64,000 nt of DNA, taken from contig DXFE01000018.1 of the NCBI GenBank assembly GCA_019114585.1, positions 1 to 64,000 of the forward strand, read 5' to 3'. The notes under the pieces were generated by a model that did not search any database, was not told the origin of the DNA, and saw nothing but the letters and a program-made list of their open reading frames with translations. This DNA is from Gemmiger_A avium. GTDB taxonomy: Bacteria; Bacillota; Clostridia; Oscillospirales; Ruminococcaceae. The position numbers were made by a program, and so were the translations under genes. Shown here piece after piece: positions 41,518 to 49,823 of the stretch. Positions within the stretch are counted from its first letter, which is position 1; each line of letters starts with the position of its first letter.

Positions 41518-42438
41518 TCAGGCCTCGGGCAGGGTGCAGAGGAAGCACTCCCAGCCGTTCTTTTCCCGCACCTCGTACACCCGCAGCCCGGCGGCGGCCA
41601 GGCCCGCGGCTACCTCGTCCTTGCGGGTATCGATCACGCCGCTGGCCATGAAATGCCCGCCCGGGGCCAGCAGGCCCGGGATGGCCGGGGCCAGGCTCAG
41701 AATGGCGTTGGCCACGATGTTGGCGCAGATGATGTCATACTTGCCGCTGGCCTTGTCGCTCAGGTCGCCCACCAGCACGGTGAATTTATCCTGCACGCCG
41801 TTGAGGGCGGCGTTTTCCCCGGCGGTGCGCACGCACATGGGGTCGATGTCCACGCCCTCGGCGGTGCCGGCGCCCAGTTTCAGCGCGGCGATGGCCAGGA
41901 TGCCGCTGCCGGTGCCAATGTCCAGCACCCGCTCGCCGCCCTGCACCAGCTGGTCCAGGGCTTCCAGGCAGAGGGAGGTGGTTTCATGGGTGCCGGTGCC
42001 GAAGGCCATGCCCGGATCCAGGCGCAGCACGGCCCGGTCGGTGTCCATGGTTTCCCAGCTGGGCACCACGGCCAGGCGGTTGCCGATGGTCATGGCGTGA
42101 TAGAAGGCTTTCCAGCCGTTTTCCCAGTCCTCCTGTTCCACGCCGGCGGTGTCCAGGGTATAGTCGGCGCCGGCGGCGGCCAGACGGTCATGCAGCAGCT
42201 GCAATACCTGGGCGGGGTTTTCGTCGGGGGAGAGGTACATGTGCACGATGACCTTGTCCCGGTCCCGGGCCAGCAGCTCGGGCTCGATCAGGTCCACGTG
42301 GGCGATGGCCATGACCTGCTGTTCCAGGTCGGCGTAGTCTTCAATGTAGATGCCGCCGCCGGAAATGCCGGTGGCGATGGCTTCGGCGGTATCGGCCCAG
42401 CGGCGGGGCACGGTGACGCGGATGTCGGTCCATTCCAT
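41518..42438 (-). CDS. prmA: Ribosomal protein L11 methyltransferase
   Basis: 306 residues from the ATG at 42438, preceded by AAGGAG; longer in-frame starts would overlap the divergent promoter at 42485. N-terminal substrate-recognition domain (MEWTDIRVTVPRRWADT), then DPGMAFGTGTHETTSLCLE, the SAM motif VLDIGTGSGILAIAALKLG, and ICANIVANAIL. It methylates the N-terminus and lysines of L11. Operon with rsmE. Confidence 0.95.
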   Translation of the reverse strand: MEWTDIRVTVPRRWADTAEAIATGISGGGIYIEDYADLEQQVMAIAHVDLIEPELLARDRDKVIVHMYLSPDENPAQVLQLLHDRLAAAGADYTLDTAGVEQEDWENGWKAFYHAMTIGNRLAVVPSWETMDTDRAVLRLDPGMAFGTGTHETTSLCLEALDQLVQGGERVLDIGTGSGILAIAALKLGAGTAEGVDIDPMCVRTAGENAALNGVQDKFTVLVGDLSDKASGKYDIICANIVANAILSLAPAIPGLLAPGGHFMASGVIDTRKDEVAAGLAAAGLRVYEVREKNGWECFLCTLPEA

Positions 42439-42484
42439 AGGATTCGGGCTCCTTATCTCAAAGATGGGCGGCGAGGCCGCCGGA

Positions 42485-42513
42485 TTGACACCAGTATACA
42501 CCGGCTTTACAAT
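42485..42513 (+). promoter_or_regulatory. Promoter of the acetyltransferase gene
   Basis: Consensus -35 TTGACA (42485-42490), 17 nt, -10 TACAAT (42508-42513), the best housekeeping promoter in the window, divergent from prmA. Confidence 0.75.
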
Positions 42514-42541
42514 AAAGGCAAACGAAAAGGAGGCGCAAACC

Positions 42542-43120
42542 ATGACCGCCCATCGTCTGACCCCGCGCCAGCTGGCCGCCGTATACCGCTGTCTGCGGCG
42601 GGATTTTCCCCTTGCGGAGCGCAAACCGCTCTGGATGATGCTGATCAGCCAGCGGCACGGCCGGTATGAGCCCTATGTGTTCTGGGAGAAGGGGAGGCCG
42701 GTGGCCTATGGATTTCTGGCCACGGCGCCGGGATGCCGGTGGGCGCTGCTGGATTATCTGGCGGTGCAGCCCGCGGCCCGGGGCGGCGGGATCGGGACCC
42801 GGGTATTGCAGGAGCTGGCCCGCCTGTGCGCGGGCCGCTGGGACGGGCTGCTGATCGAGTGCGAGGCCCCGGACTACGCGCCCGATGCGGACGCGGCCCG
42901 GCGGCGGGTCGGGTTTTACCGGCGGGCGGGGGCGGTACCGCTGGGCCGGGACAGCCTGGTGTACGGGGTGCGGTACCGGCTGCTGGCGCTGCCCGCCCGG
43001 GGCGGAAAGGCGCCCGGCGGCGACGAGACGGTGCGGGCCATCCGCACGCTGTACCGGGCCATGCGCCCCGCCGGCGTGCCCTGCCTGCCGCTGCGGTTTT
43101 TTGAGGTGGAAGAAAGCTGA
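42542..43120 (+). CDS. GNAT-family N-acetyltransferase
   Basis: 192 residues from the ATG at 42542 (AAAGGAGG site). The acetyl-CoA loop is VQPAARGGGIGTRVLQELA, the R-x-x-G-x-G form of motif A. Preceded by PYVFWEKGRPVAYGFLATA. A tail of about 50 residues (RGGKAPGGDETVRAIRTLY...) is not part of the usual domain. Substrate not predictable. Ends in convergent repeat 43127-43219. Confidence 0.82.
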   Translation: MTAHRLTPRQLAAVYRCLRRDFPLAERKPLWMMLISQRHGRYEPYVFWEKGRPVAYGFLATAPGCRWALLDYLAVQPAARGGGIGTRVLQELARLCAGRWDGLLIECEAPDYAPDADAARRRVGFYRRAGAVPLGRDSLVYGVRYRLLALPARGGKAPGGDETVRAIRTLYRAMRPAGVPCLPLRFFEVEES

Positions 43121-43126
43121 ACAGAA

Positions 43127-43219
43127 CAAGGCCCGCGCCGAACCATACGGTTTTGCGCGGGCCTTGCCCATTTTTATAATCCCCGGGGGGTATGGGGGGA
43201 GATGTTATCTCCCCCCATA
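43127..43219. repeat. Composite repeat C-B
   Basis: C is CAAGGCCCGCGC / GCGCGGGCCTTG (43127-43166). B is TATGGGGGGAGAT/ATCTCCCCCCATA (43191-43219), identical to B at 39838. Hairpin A is missing. It sits between convergent genes; the last residues and stop codon of the minus-strand gene at 43174 lie within it. Confidence 0.78.
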
Positions 43220-43527
43220 TTAGCCCTGCGGGCGCGGCGGAGCCGTTTTTTATACTGGCGGTCCAGCGCCCAGGTATACACGATCGAGGGCAGGGACACC
43301 AGCACCATCACAACACACTGGCCACCCCAGGGCATGGCGCTGTTCCGCACCAGTATCCCGGCCAGCAGCCAGGGAATCCCCAGCAGAATCCAGGACAGCC
43401 CCAGCTGCCGGGTATACCGGGCCGTCCAGCGATGGCCCCGGTACCGGGCAGGCAGCCGCTGCCAGCCCGCCAGCCCCAGCAGGCCGTAGACCGTCCAGAA
43501 CGCGCCCAGTATCAACAATACATCCAT
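43174..43527 (-). CDS. Small three-helix membrane protein with repeat-encoded tail
   Basis: 117 residues. Helices at about 3-21, 46-64 and 70-88; the cytoplasmic tail DRQYKKRLRRARR follows. The last 16 residues (ANMGGDNISPHTPRGL) are translated from the intergenic hairpin repeat B, so the ancestral stop was probably lost and the frame runs into the repeat. It is the final gene of the envelope operon, 24 nt after a 59-residue protein. No family beyond a general resemblance to DUF3784-like proteins. Confidence 0.7.
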   Translation of the reverse strand: MDVLLILGAFWTVYGLLGLAGWQRLPARYRGHRWTARYTRQLGLSWILLGIPWLLAGILVRNSAMPWGGQCVVMVLVSLPSIVYTWALDRQYKKRLRRARRANMGGDNISPHTPRGL

Positions 43528-43551
43528 GCTTTTCCTTTCCGGGCTGTGCCG

Positions 43552-43731
43552 TCAATATCCCATCAGCACAAAATACACCACATACACCCAGCCCAGCAGA
43601 CCGTGGAAGATGGCCCAGGGCACCGAATGCCAGGTGCAGAAGCTCAGCACCATGGCCAGGGCGCTGCCGAAGCTGAGCCCCGTTTTGACCGTTTTCTGCA
43701 CCACCGTGGTGCGGGGCGGCTGTTCATACAT
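43552..43731 (-). CDS. 59-residue membrane protein
   Basis: Reading from the ATG at 43731 (AAAGGAGGCACCCGCC upstream) gives MYEQPPRTTVVQKTVKTGLS, then FGSALAMVLSFCTWHSVPW and AIFHGLLGWVYVVYFVLMGY, stop at 43552. Two hydrophobic segments with a T-W-H-S turn between them suggest a small hairpin membrane protein. It lies 15 nt after the TM-anchored protein gene and 24 nt before the three-helix protein gene, in the same operon. The strong ribosome site and fit in the operon support it; no function is known to me. Confidence 0.75.
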   Translation of the reverse strand: MYEQPPRTTVVQKTVKTGLSFGSALAMVLSFCTWHSVPWAIFHGLLGWVYVVYFVLMGY

Positions 43732-43746
43732 GGCGGGTGCCTCCTT

Positions 43747-44802
43747 TTATTCCGCTTCTTCCTGGGCGCCCACGTCCAGGCTTACCAGCTTCCAGTTTCC
43801 GTCGGTGCGCACCACCGCCATGTGATACTGGCTGGGGTACTTGCGGTCCTCCAGGCCGGGCTTGGTGACCACAAAGGTAAAGGACACGTCGCCGGTCCAG
43901 GCGTCGGGGCCCGCGGCCACCACGTTCTGGATCTTCAGGTCATCAAACCGCACGCCGGTATGGTTCACGTACCAGCCCACATAATACCCTTTCAGCCCCT
44001 TGTACAGGCTGGTGTCCGGGTACAGGATCCGGGCCAGCTGGGTAAAGCTCACGTCCTCCGAAATGAACTGGGCGTACTGCTTGGCCGCCGTCTCCAAAAA
44101 CTGCGAGGCTTCGGCCTGGCCCGCCTCGTCCACCGGCAGGCCCGCCGTGACCGTGTGCTTTTCGTCATCCCGCACCACCGGGCAATCGGCGCCGTTGTTG
44201 GTGGCCGTGACCTGGGGCGCCGCGTACAGGCCGCTTACCGTCCAGCGCATCACGCGGGGGGCCGCGTTACCCATATCCTCAAATCCGGCGGCAGGGGAGT
44301 CCTCCCCGCCGGTGAGAGGCGTGCCGTTCACCGACACCTCCACCCCCGCCGGGGCGGTCACGGTGTAGTCCGGCAGGGTTTCCAGCGCGGGGGCCGCCCG
44401 CCAGCCGCTGCCCTCCGGGGTCAGGGTGAACCGGGCGGTCACCTTGCCGTCCACCGCCAGGGCATACTTCACCGCGTCCCCCTGTTTGTCGCCCTTTACA
44501 AAAGCCAGCCGGTCCCGGTCCTGGGGGATCTCCGCCAGGGCATCCCGGGCCGCGCCCGCCCAGCTTTCCAGCGTGGCGGCGCCCTGGGGCGTATAGCCCG
44601 CCGCCTGGGCCAGGGCCTCGTCGCTGCCGGTGCGGGCGGTCTCCAGCAGGGTCAGGATCGCGTGTTCCGGGGTGGACAGCTCATATTTTTCCAGCGCGCC
44701 CCAGAGCAGCGCCAGCAGCAGCCCGCCCAGCAGCGCCAGGAACAGCGCCCAGCCCGCCAGCATCCGGCCAAAGGACACGGATCGTTTTTTTGTTTTTGCC
44801 AT
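43747..44802 (-). CDS. Membrane-anchored extracytoplasmic protein, unknown
   Basis: 351 residues. A short basic N-terminus (MAKTKKRSVSFGR), one helix (MLAGWALFLALLGGLLLALLW), then an outer region with ALEKYELSTPEHAILTLLE and a C-terminal domain ending GLEDRKYPSQYHMAVVRTDGNWKLVSLDVG, typical in layout of NTF2-like or DUF-type domains attached to Gram-positive surface proteins. Not recognised further. Third gene of the PIG-L operon. Confidence 0.65.
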   Translation of the reverse strand: MAKTKKRSVSFGRMLAGWALFLALLGGLLLALLWGALEKYELSTPEHAILTLLETARTGSDEALAQAAGYTPQGAATLESWAGAARDALAEIPQDRDRLAFVKGDKQGDAVKYALAVDGKVTARFTLTPEGSGWRAAPALETLPDYTVTAPAGVEVSVNGTPLTGGEDSPAAGFEDMGNAAPRVMRWTVSGLYAAPQVTATNNGADCPVVRDDEKHTVTAGLPVDEAGQAEASQFLETAAKQYAQFISEDVSFTQLARILYPDTSLYKGLKGYYVGWYVNHTGVRFDDLKIQNVVAAGPDAWTGDVSFTFVVTKPGLEDRKYPSQYHMAVVRTDGNWKLVSLDVGAQEEAE

Positions 44803-44817
44803 GGGGAATGTTCTCCT

Positions 44818-46023
44818 TTACATCACAATAAAGGCGGTGGGCAGCCGCCGGGGGCCATAAAGCGAAGCGCACACGTTGATGGTTTCGCCCTGATACACCA
44901 TCTGGGTGCTGGAACCGCCGTCCAGGTTGGCGGCGTTGATGGCCCCGTAGTCCAGCATGACCTGGATACAGTCCTCATAGCTGGCGCCCAGGCTCTGGGG
45001 CTGGCGGCCGTCAATGGTCAGCAGCAGCACCGCGCCGTCCGCCCGCTGGCCAATGACGGTGCGGGGGTTCAGACCGCCGCCGCTGCCGGTGACCTCCGCC
45101 GGCTCGCCGTTTACGATGAACACCGGACCGAAGCTCAGCGCGTCCCGGATGCCCCGGTCCAGCGCCTCCTGGCCGGTCATGGTGCCCACCACCAGGTGGT
45201 TCTCGTTGTCAAAGCCGATCACCGAGGTGGCGCTGTTCAGCCCGCCGGCCAGCAGCTTGCCGTCCCGAATGACCAGCCCCAGCGGCATACCGCCGTTGCC
45301 CACGCCGTTCAGGTCCTGGAACCCGCCGCCGTTGATGCCGGCCACCGCGCCGGCCTCCTCCACGTATTCCAGCAGCCGTTTGCCGGACACATCCGGCGAG
45401 AAGCTGTCCAAACTGGCCACCTTGACCCGGGAGGGATCATGCACGATCATCATTTTGCCCTTGAAAGAGGGACCGCTCACGTCCTCGATCTCGATGGTAT
45501 CCAGGGGAAGCGCGTCCTCCGACTGGGTGAAGTCCACCGAGGTATCGGTGACCGCGCCGGAATCCAGCACGCCGTTCTTGGCCCGGATGGCCTCGATGCG
45601 GCTTTCCTCAAAAAAGATGCGGGGGATGAACTTGAGGGCGCTGGTTTCCATGCAGGTGTTGACAAACAGGTCCCGGGCGCTGGGGCTGGGACCCAGGCAG
45701 ATCACCGCGCTGGCACCCAGGCAGAACACCAGCAGCATCCCCAGGGTGACCCCCAGGCCCGCCAGGGCACGCAGCACCGGGTTGGCCTTGCGCCGGGGCC
45801 GGGAAGCCTGCCGGACGGAGGCCGTCTGCGGTGCGGTGGCCGTCTGCCGGGCAGGGGCCGCCTGCCGGGCAGGAGACGTCTGCCGGGGCGAAGCCGTTTG
45901 CCCGGTTTGCCCTGCCTGCGAAGCCCCCGCCGGGGCGCGGCGGATGTGCCGCGGGTTGGAGGCGGTGGTGCGCTGCACCCGCTGGGGTGCGCGGTATACG
46001 TGACGTTCGGTATCCTTGTTCAT
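44818..46023 (-). CDS. Phosphodiester glycosidase (NAGPA-like) surface protein
   Basis: 401 residues. A cytoplasmic N-terminus of about 85 residues with Gln/Ala/Pro-rich degenerate repeats (QTSPARQ, QAAPARQ, QTATAPQ, QTASVRQ), one helix (VLRALAGLGVTLGMLLVFCL), then the outer domain with KGKMMIVHDPSRVKVA, AGINGGGFQD, GLVIRDGKLLAGG, RTVIGQRADGAVLLLTIDG, and INAANLDGGSSTQMVYQG. This matches the phosphodiester alpha-GlcNAcase (NAGPA) family, which cleaves sugar-phosphodiester bonds. It follows the PIG-L gene by 12 nt; a wall glycopolymer substrate is inferred. Confidence 0.87.
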   Translation of the reverse strand: MNKDTERHVYRAPQRVQRTTASNPRHIRRAPAGASQAGQTGQTASPRQTSPARQAAPARQTATAPQTASVRQASRPRRKANPVLRALAGLGVTLGMLLVFCLGASAVICLGPSPSARDLFVNTCMETSALKFIPRIFFEESRIEAIRAKNGVLDSGAVTDTSVDFTQSEDALPLDTIEIEDVSGPSFKGKMMIVHDPSRVKVASLDSFSPDVSGKRLLEYVEEAGAVAGINGGGFQDLNGVGNGGMPLGLVIRDGKLLAGGLNSATSVIGFDNENHLVVGTMTGQEALDRGIRDALSFGPVFIVNGEPAEVTGSGGGLNPRTVIGQRADGAVLLLTIDGRQPQSLGASYEDCIQVMLDYGAINAANLDGGSSTQMVYQGETINVCASLYGPRRLPTAFIVM

Positions 46024-46035
46024 GGGGGATTCTCC

Positions 46036-47403
46036 TTATCGGTTGCGGTATTTGCGGCGGGCCCGGCGGCGGCGCACAGCCCGGCGGCGGGCCGCGATGG
46101 CCAGAATCAGCAGCACCAGGGCCAGCACGCCCAGCACCGCCGCGGCGATCCAGACCAGGCCGCCCGAGGGGGCGGCAGGTTCGGGCCGGGGCTCGGCGGT
46201 AGGGGCCGGGGTGGGCGCGGGGGTGGGCTCCGGGGTAGGCTCCGGCGGCCAGACCACGTTTTCAAAGAAATCGTTTTTGGCGGTGTCCGGCCCCACGGTG
46301 GTGTAGGCCAGGCCGAACTGCCGGCAGTCGTTCTTGCCGGAATCCTTTACCGAGAACCAGGCCGTCTGGCTGGCGTGGCAGGCAAAGCCCTCGGCCGCCA
46401 TCTCCAGGGCGGTGCGCCCGCCGAAAGCTTCCAGGGGCATCTGGCCCCATTCCATGGTGATGGTGTTCTCCGGCCAGAGATGCAGATAGGCTTTCTGCAC
46501 CTCCCAGGGCTCGTAGGGCAGATCGGTGTACTGGGCCGGATCGGCGGCGGCGGGCAGAGCGGCCAGCAGGGTCTTGGCGTTGAGCTGGTGGGCCCCGTGG
46601 CCGTACTCGCCGTTAATGTCGTGGGCCACCACCACCTCCGGCTTGAACCGGCGCAGCAGTTCCACCTGCCAGGCGGTGATGGTATCCTCTCCATAGACCT
46701 GGATGGCCGATTCCAGGCTGGCCTTGGAGGCGTACAGATCCGGGAAATCCGAGATCACCGGGTAGTTCTTTACCCCCACCGTCCACAGCCCGTCCAGCAG
46801 CTCGTGGGGGCGGTAGGGCTCGCCCCAGTGGTTGGTCATGTAGGCCACCTGCACCGCCATGCCCTTTTCCCCGGCGTAGTAGGGCATGGTGCCGCCGAAC
46901 CAGAGATGCTCGTCGTCGGCGTGGGTGGGCAGCACCAGCAGGTCCGCGTCCTCGCAGGGGGGCTGCCACACCTGTACCCAGGCCGGCGGGGTGTCCCCGG
47001 TCAGGGCGTAGACCTCACAGAGGATCGCCCCCTGCGGCGCTTCAATCGTCGCGGAGGACGCGGCCCGGGGCAGGGTCACGTATTCATGCAGAAACCCCTG
47101 CCGGCCCCAGGTGGAGGCGGGCTGGCCGCCGTCCGGGGTAAGGATCCACTCCCCGGGGGGCTGGTCCCAGATCACATAGAGGGCATCAAAAGGGGTCTCG
47201 GCGGTGACGGTCACGGTGTTGCCGGACAGGGTCACCTTGGTGGAGCGGCTGCCGTCGGTGAGGGAGGAGGCAGCCTGCCCGCCCACCGAGACGGTCAGGG
47301 GCAGGGCCTCTTCAGGCTGGGCGGCGCGGACCGGGGCGGCCAGCAGCAGCGCCAGCGCGGCGGCGCAGACCGCGGCGCGGCGCAGAAAAACGGAAAGGGA
47401 CAT
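46036..47403 (-). CDS. Exported PIG-L-type deacetylase
   Basis: 455 residues. Signal peptide (RRAAVCAAALALLLAAPVRA), an N-terminal beta-rich domain of about 130 residues, then the PIG-L fold with LVLPTHADDEHLWFGG (zinc motif H-x-D-D/E) and the second zinc site INGEYGHGAHQL. A Pro/Thr/Ala stalk (TPEPTPAPTPAPTAEP) and a C-terminal helix with Arg-rich tail (ARRRAVRRRRARRKYR) anchor it in the membrane with the enzyme outside. PIG-L enzymes de-N-acetylate GlcNAc-type sugars. First gene of the operon. Confidence 0.87.
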   Translation of the reverse strand: MSLSVFLRRAAVCAAALALLLAAPVRAAQPEEALPLTVSVGGQAASSLTDGSRSTKVTLSGNTVTVTAETPFDALYVIWDQPPGEWILTPDGGQPASTWGRQGFLHEYVTLPRAASSATIEAPQGAILCEVYALTGDTPPAWVQVWQPPCEDADLLVLPTHADDEHLWFGGTMPYYAGEKGMAVQVAYMTNHWGEPYRPHELLDGLWTVGVKNYPVISDFPDLYASKASLESAIQVYGEDTITAWQVELLRRFKPEVVVAHDINGEYGHGAHQLNAKTLLAALPAAADPAQYTDLPYEPWEVQKAYLHLWPENTITMEWGQMPLEAFGGRTALEMAAEGFACHASQTAWFSVKDSGKNDCRQFGLAYTTVGPDTAKNDFFENVVWPPEPTPEPTPAPTPAPTAEPRPEPAAPSGGLVWIAAAVLGVLALVLLILAIAARRRAVRRRRARRKYRNR

Positions 47404-47469
47404 AGGGGATGGTCCTTTCTCCGGGCCGGGCCCGGGGGCAAAAGAGGGTTATCCTATACTATAGCATAT

Positions 47470-47498
47470 ACTATAGCATAATACGCGCGATCGGGCAA
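47470..47498 (-). promoter_or_regulatory. Promoter of the PIG-L operon with tandem 12 bp repeat
   Basis: Minus-strand -35 TTGCCC (47493-47498), 17 nt, -10 TATAGT (47470-47475). TATACTATAGCA occurs twice head to tail at 47455-47466 and 47467-47478, so a second -10-like TATAGT lies at 47458-47463. Direct repeats just downstream of a -10 may be a regulator site. Confidence 0.5.
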
Positions 47499-47564
47499 AA
47501 ACCTTTCATTCCGATAAAAATTTCCCGCAGCCGGGGAAAAAGCAGCAAAATCGCAGGAATTGTG

Positions 47565-47593
47565 TTGCATCCCGCCCCATAAAGCGATATACT
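47565..47593 (+). promoter_or_regulatory. Promoter of gph
   Basis: -35 TTGCAT (47565-47570), 17 nt, -10 TATACT (47588-47593), 40 nt before the ATG at 47634. Confidence 0.55.
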
Positions 47594-47633
47594 GAATCAG
47601 TTGACTAAAGTGTACAAGGAGGCGGCGGAAGGG

Positions 47634-48290
47634 ATGTCGCTGCAATACAAAGCGGTGCTGTTTGATCTGGACGGCACCCTGCTGAACTCATTGGAAGATC
47701 TGGCGGACGCCACCAACGCGGCGCTGACCGCCTTTGGCCTGCCGGTGCGCACGGTGGACGAAGTGCGGCAGTTTGTGGGCAACGGGGTGCGCCTGCTGAT
47801 GGAGCGGGCGGTGCCCGGCGGGGCGCAGCATCCGCAGTTTGAGGAGATCCTGGCGTATTTCAAGGAATACTATGCGGCCCACTGCCGCGTCAAGACCGCG
47901 CCCTATCCGGGGATTCTGCCGCTGCTGGACGCGCTGGCCGCGGCCGGGGCGAAAACCGCGGTGGTGAGCAACAAGTTCGACGGGGCGGTGAAGGAGCTGG
48001 CCCGGGAGTATTTCGGGCCGCGGGTGGCGCTGGCGGTGGGGGAAAAGCCCGGCGTGCGCAAGAAGCCCGCGCCGGACGCGGTGCTGGAGGCGCTGCGGCA
48101 GCTGGAGGTTGCGCCCGGCCAGGCGGTGTACATCGGGGATTCCGACGTGGACGTGGAGACGGCCCGCAACGCGGGGCTGGACGGCATCGGGGTAAGCTGG
48201 GGGTTCCGGTCCCGGCAGGTGCTGGAAGAGGCGGGGGCGGCGCGCATCGCGGCCGACCCGGCGCAGCTGGCCCGGATGCTGGGGCTGTAA
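47634..48290 (+). CDS. gph: Phosphoglycolate phosphatase-like HAD-IA hydrolase
   Basis: 218 residues from the ATG at 47634; AAGGAGG lies 11 nt upstream and an in-frame TTG at 47601 would precede that site. Motifs: AVLFDLDGTLLNS (nucleophile Asp), VVSNKFDGAV (motif II), KKPAPDAVLEAL (Lys, motif III), YIGDSDVDVETARNAG (motif IV). Cap 1 is helical (NGVRLLMERAVPGG). The Gph name is by family; beta-phosphoglucomutase or pyrophosphatase (PpaX) activities are alternatives. Confidence 0.87.
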   Translation: MSLQYKAVLFDLDGTLLNSLEDLADATNAALTAFGLPVRTVDEVRQFVGNGVRLLMERAVPGGAQHPQFEEILAYFKEYYAAHCRVKTAPYPGILPLLDALAAAGAKTAVVSNKFDGAVKELAREYFGPRVALAVGEKPGVRKKPAPDAVLEALRQLEVAPGQAVYIGDSDVDVETARNAGLDGIGVSWGFRSRQVLEEAGAARIAADPAQLARMLGL

Positions 48291-48388
48291 AAAGGGCACA
48301 GGCGGTTTTCGTGCCGCTGTGAGGCGGCTTTTGCGGGCCGCCGGATAGAGGGCACGCGGCATCGCGTCCCGAGGAGGAGGAGTATTCA

Positions 48389-49771
48389 ATGCAACGCGAA
48401 CGATTCAAATCCCGGCTGGGCTTTCTTTTGCTCAGCGCCGGGTGCGCCATCGGCCTGGGCAACGTATGGCGCTTCCCCTACATGGTGGGCCAGAACGGCG
48501 GCGCGTTCTTCGTGCTGTTCTATCTGCTGTTCCTGATCATCATGGGCCTGCCCATCCTGAGCATGGAGCTGGCGGTGGGCCGTGCCAGCCGCAAGAGCAT
48601 CATCCGGGAGTTTGAAACCCTGGAAAAGCCCGGCAGCAAATGGCACTGGTACAGCCCCTTCGGCATGCTGGGCAACTACATGCTGATGTTCTTCTACACC
48701 GTGGTGGGCGGCTGGCTGGTAAACTACTTTGTGCAGTACCTGACCGGCAGCCTGGCCGGGCTGGACAGCGAGGGTGTGCAGGCGGCCTATGCCTCCATGC
48801 TGAGCGATCCGGCGGAGATGATCTCCTGGATGCTGGTGGTGGTGCTGATCGGGTTTGTGATCTGCCTGGGCGGCCTGCAGAAGGGCGTGGAGCGGATCAG
48901 CAAATGGATGATGGTGGCCCTGCTGGCGCTGATCCTGGTGCTGGCGGTGCGCAGCCTGACCCTGCCCGGCGGCGGCGAGGGCCTGGCTTTCTACCTGATG
49001 CCCAACCTGGAAAACCTGAAAAAGGTAGGCCTGGTGAACTGCCTGGCCGGCGCCATGGAGCAGAGCTTCTTTACCCTGAGCCTGGGCATCGGCGCCATCG
49101 CCATCTTCGGCAGCTACATGGACAAGGACCGCACCCTGCTGGGCGAGAGCGTGGGTATTGCCGCGCTGGACACCTTTGTGGCGATCACCGCGGGCCTGAT
49201 CATCTTCCCGGCCTGCTTTGCCTATGGCGTGGCCCCGGACAGCGGCCCGAACCTGCTGTTCGTGACCCTGCCCAACGTGTTCATCAACATGGCCGGCGGC
49301 CGGCTGTGGGGCGCTTTGTTCTTCCTGTTCATGAGCTTTGCGGCGCTGACCACCGTGGTGGCGGTGTTTGAGAACATCCTGGCCTGCTGCATGGACAAGT
49401 GGGGCTGGACCCGCAAGAAAGCGGTGCTGGTGAACCTGGTGATCCTGGCGCTGGGCAGCGTGCCCTGCGCGCTGGGCTTCAATGTATGGAGCAATTTCAA
49501 CCCGCTGGGCGCGGGCACCGTGGTGATGGATCTGGAAGATTTCATCGTCAGCACCATCCTGCTGCCTTTCGGCTCGCTGCTGTATCTGCTGTTCTGCACC
49601 CGCCGCAGCGGCTGGGGCTTTGACGCCTATCTGGAGGAAGCCAACACCGGCAAAGGCCTGAAGATGGCCCGGGCGCTGCGCTTCTACCTGACCTGGATCC
49701 TGCCGGTCATGGTGGCGGTGCTGCTGGTCATGGGCCTGTGGAGCAAGCTGAAGTTCCTGTTTGTGGCATAA
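48389..49771 (+). CDS. Sodium-dependent transporter, NSS/SNF family
   Basis: 460 residues with about 11 helices. The N-terminus FKSRLGFLLLSAGCAIGLGN followed by VWRFPYMVGQNGGAFF is the family's first helix with the unwound GLGN region that binds Na+ and substrate. SMELAVGRASRKS closes helix 2, and FFTLSLGIGAIAIFGSYM marks helix 6. Bacterial members carry amino acids such as Trp, Tyr or Leu; the link to the aromatic operon is only thematic. AGGAGGAGG precedes ATG. A terminator follows. Confidence 0.92.
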   Translation: MQRERFKSRLGFLLLSAGCAIGLGNVWRFPYMVGQNGGAFFVLFYLLFLIIMGLPILSMELAVGRASRKSIIREFETLEKPGSKWHWYSPFGMLGNYMLMFFYTVVGGWLVNYFVQYLTGSLAGLDSEGVQAAYASMLSDPAEMISWMLVVVLIGFVICLGGLQKGVERISKWMMVALLALILVLAVRSLTLPGGGEGLAFYLMPNLENLKKVGLVNCLAGAMEQSFFTLSLGIGAIAIFGSYMDKDRTLLGESVGIAALDTFVAITAGLIIFPACFAYGVAPDSGPNLLFVTLPNVFINMAGGRLWGALFFLFMSFAALTTVVAVFENILACCMDKWGWTRKKAVLVNLVILALGSVPCALGFNVWSNFNPLGAGTVVMDLEDFIVSTILLPFGSLLYLLFCTRRSGWGFDAYLEEANTGKGLKMARALRFYLTWILPVMVAVLLVMGLWSKLKFLFVA

Positions 49772-49777
49772 TGTTTG

Positions 49778-49805
49778 CGGGGCGGGCGGCTCCGCCCCGT
49801 TTTTT
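49778..49805 (+). terminator. Intrinsic terminator
   Basis: CGGGGCGG / CCGCCCCG stem (49778-49799) with a 6 nt loop and T6 right after the transporter gene. The methyltransferase starts 19 nt later. Confidence 0.75.
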
Positions 49806-49823
49806 GTATCAGGAGATACCCTT

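Noticed and set aside
43192..47481. A 1429-codon open frame on the plus strand opposite the envelope operon, and similar 600-900-codon frames opposite the glycosyltransferases and other minus-strand genes
   Set aside because: They lack ribosome sites, have low-complexity His/Gln/Gly-rich translations, and lie exactly antisense to genes with clear family motifs. High GC removes stop codons from the shadow frames.
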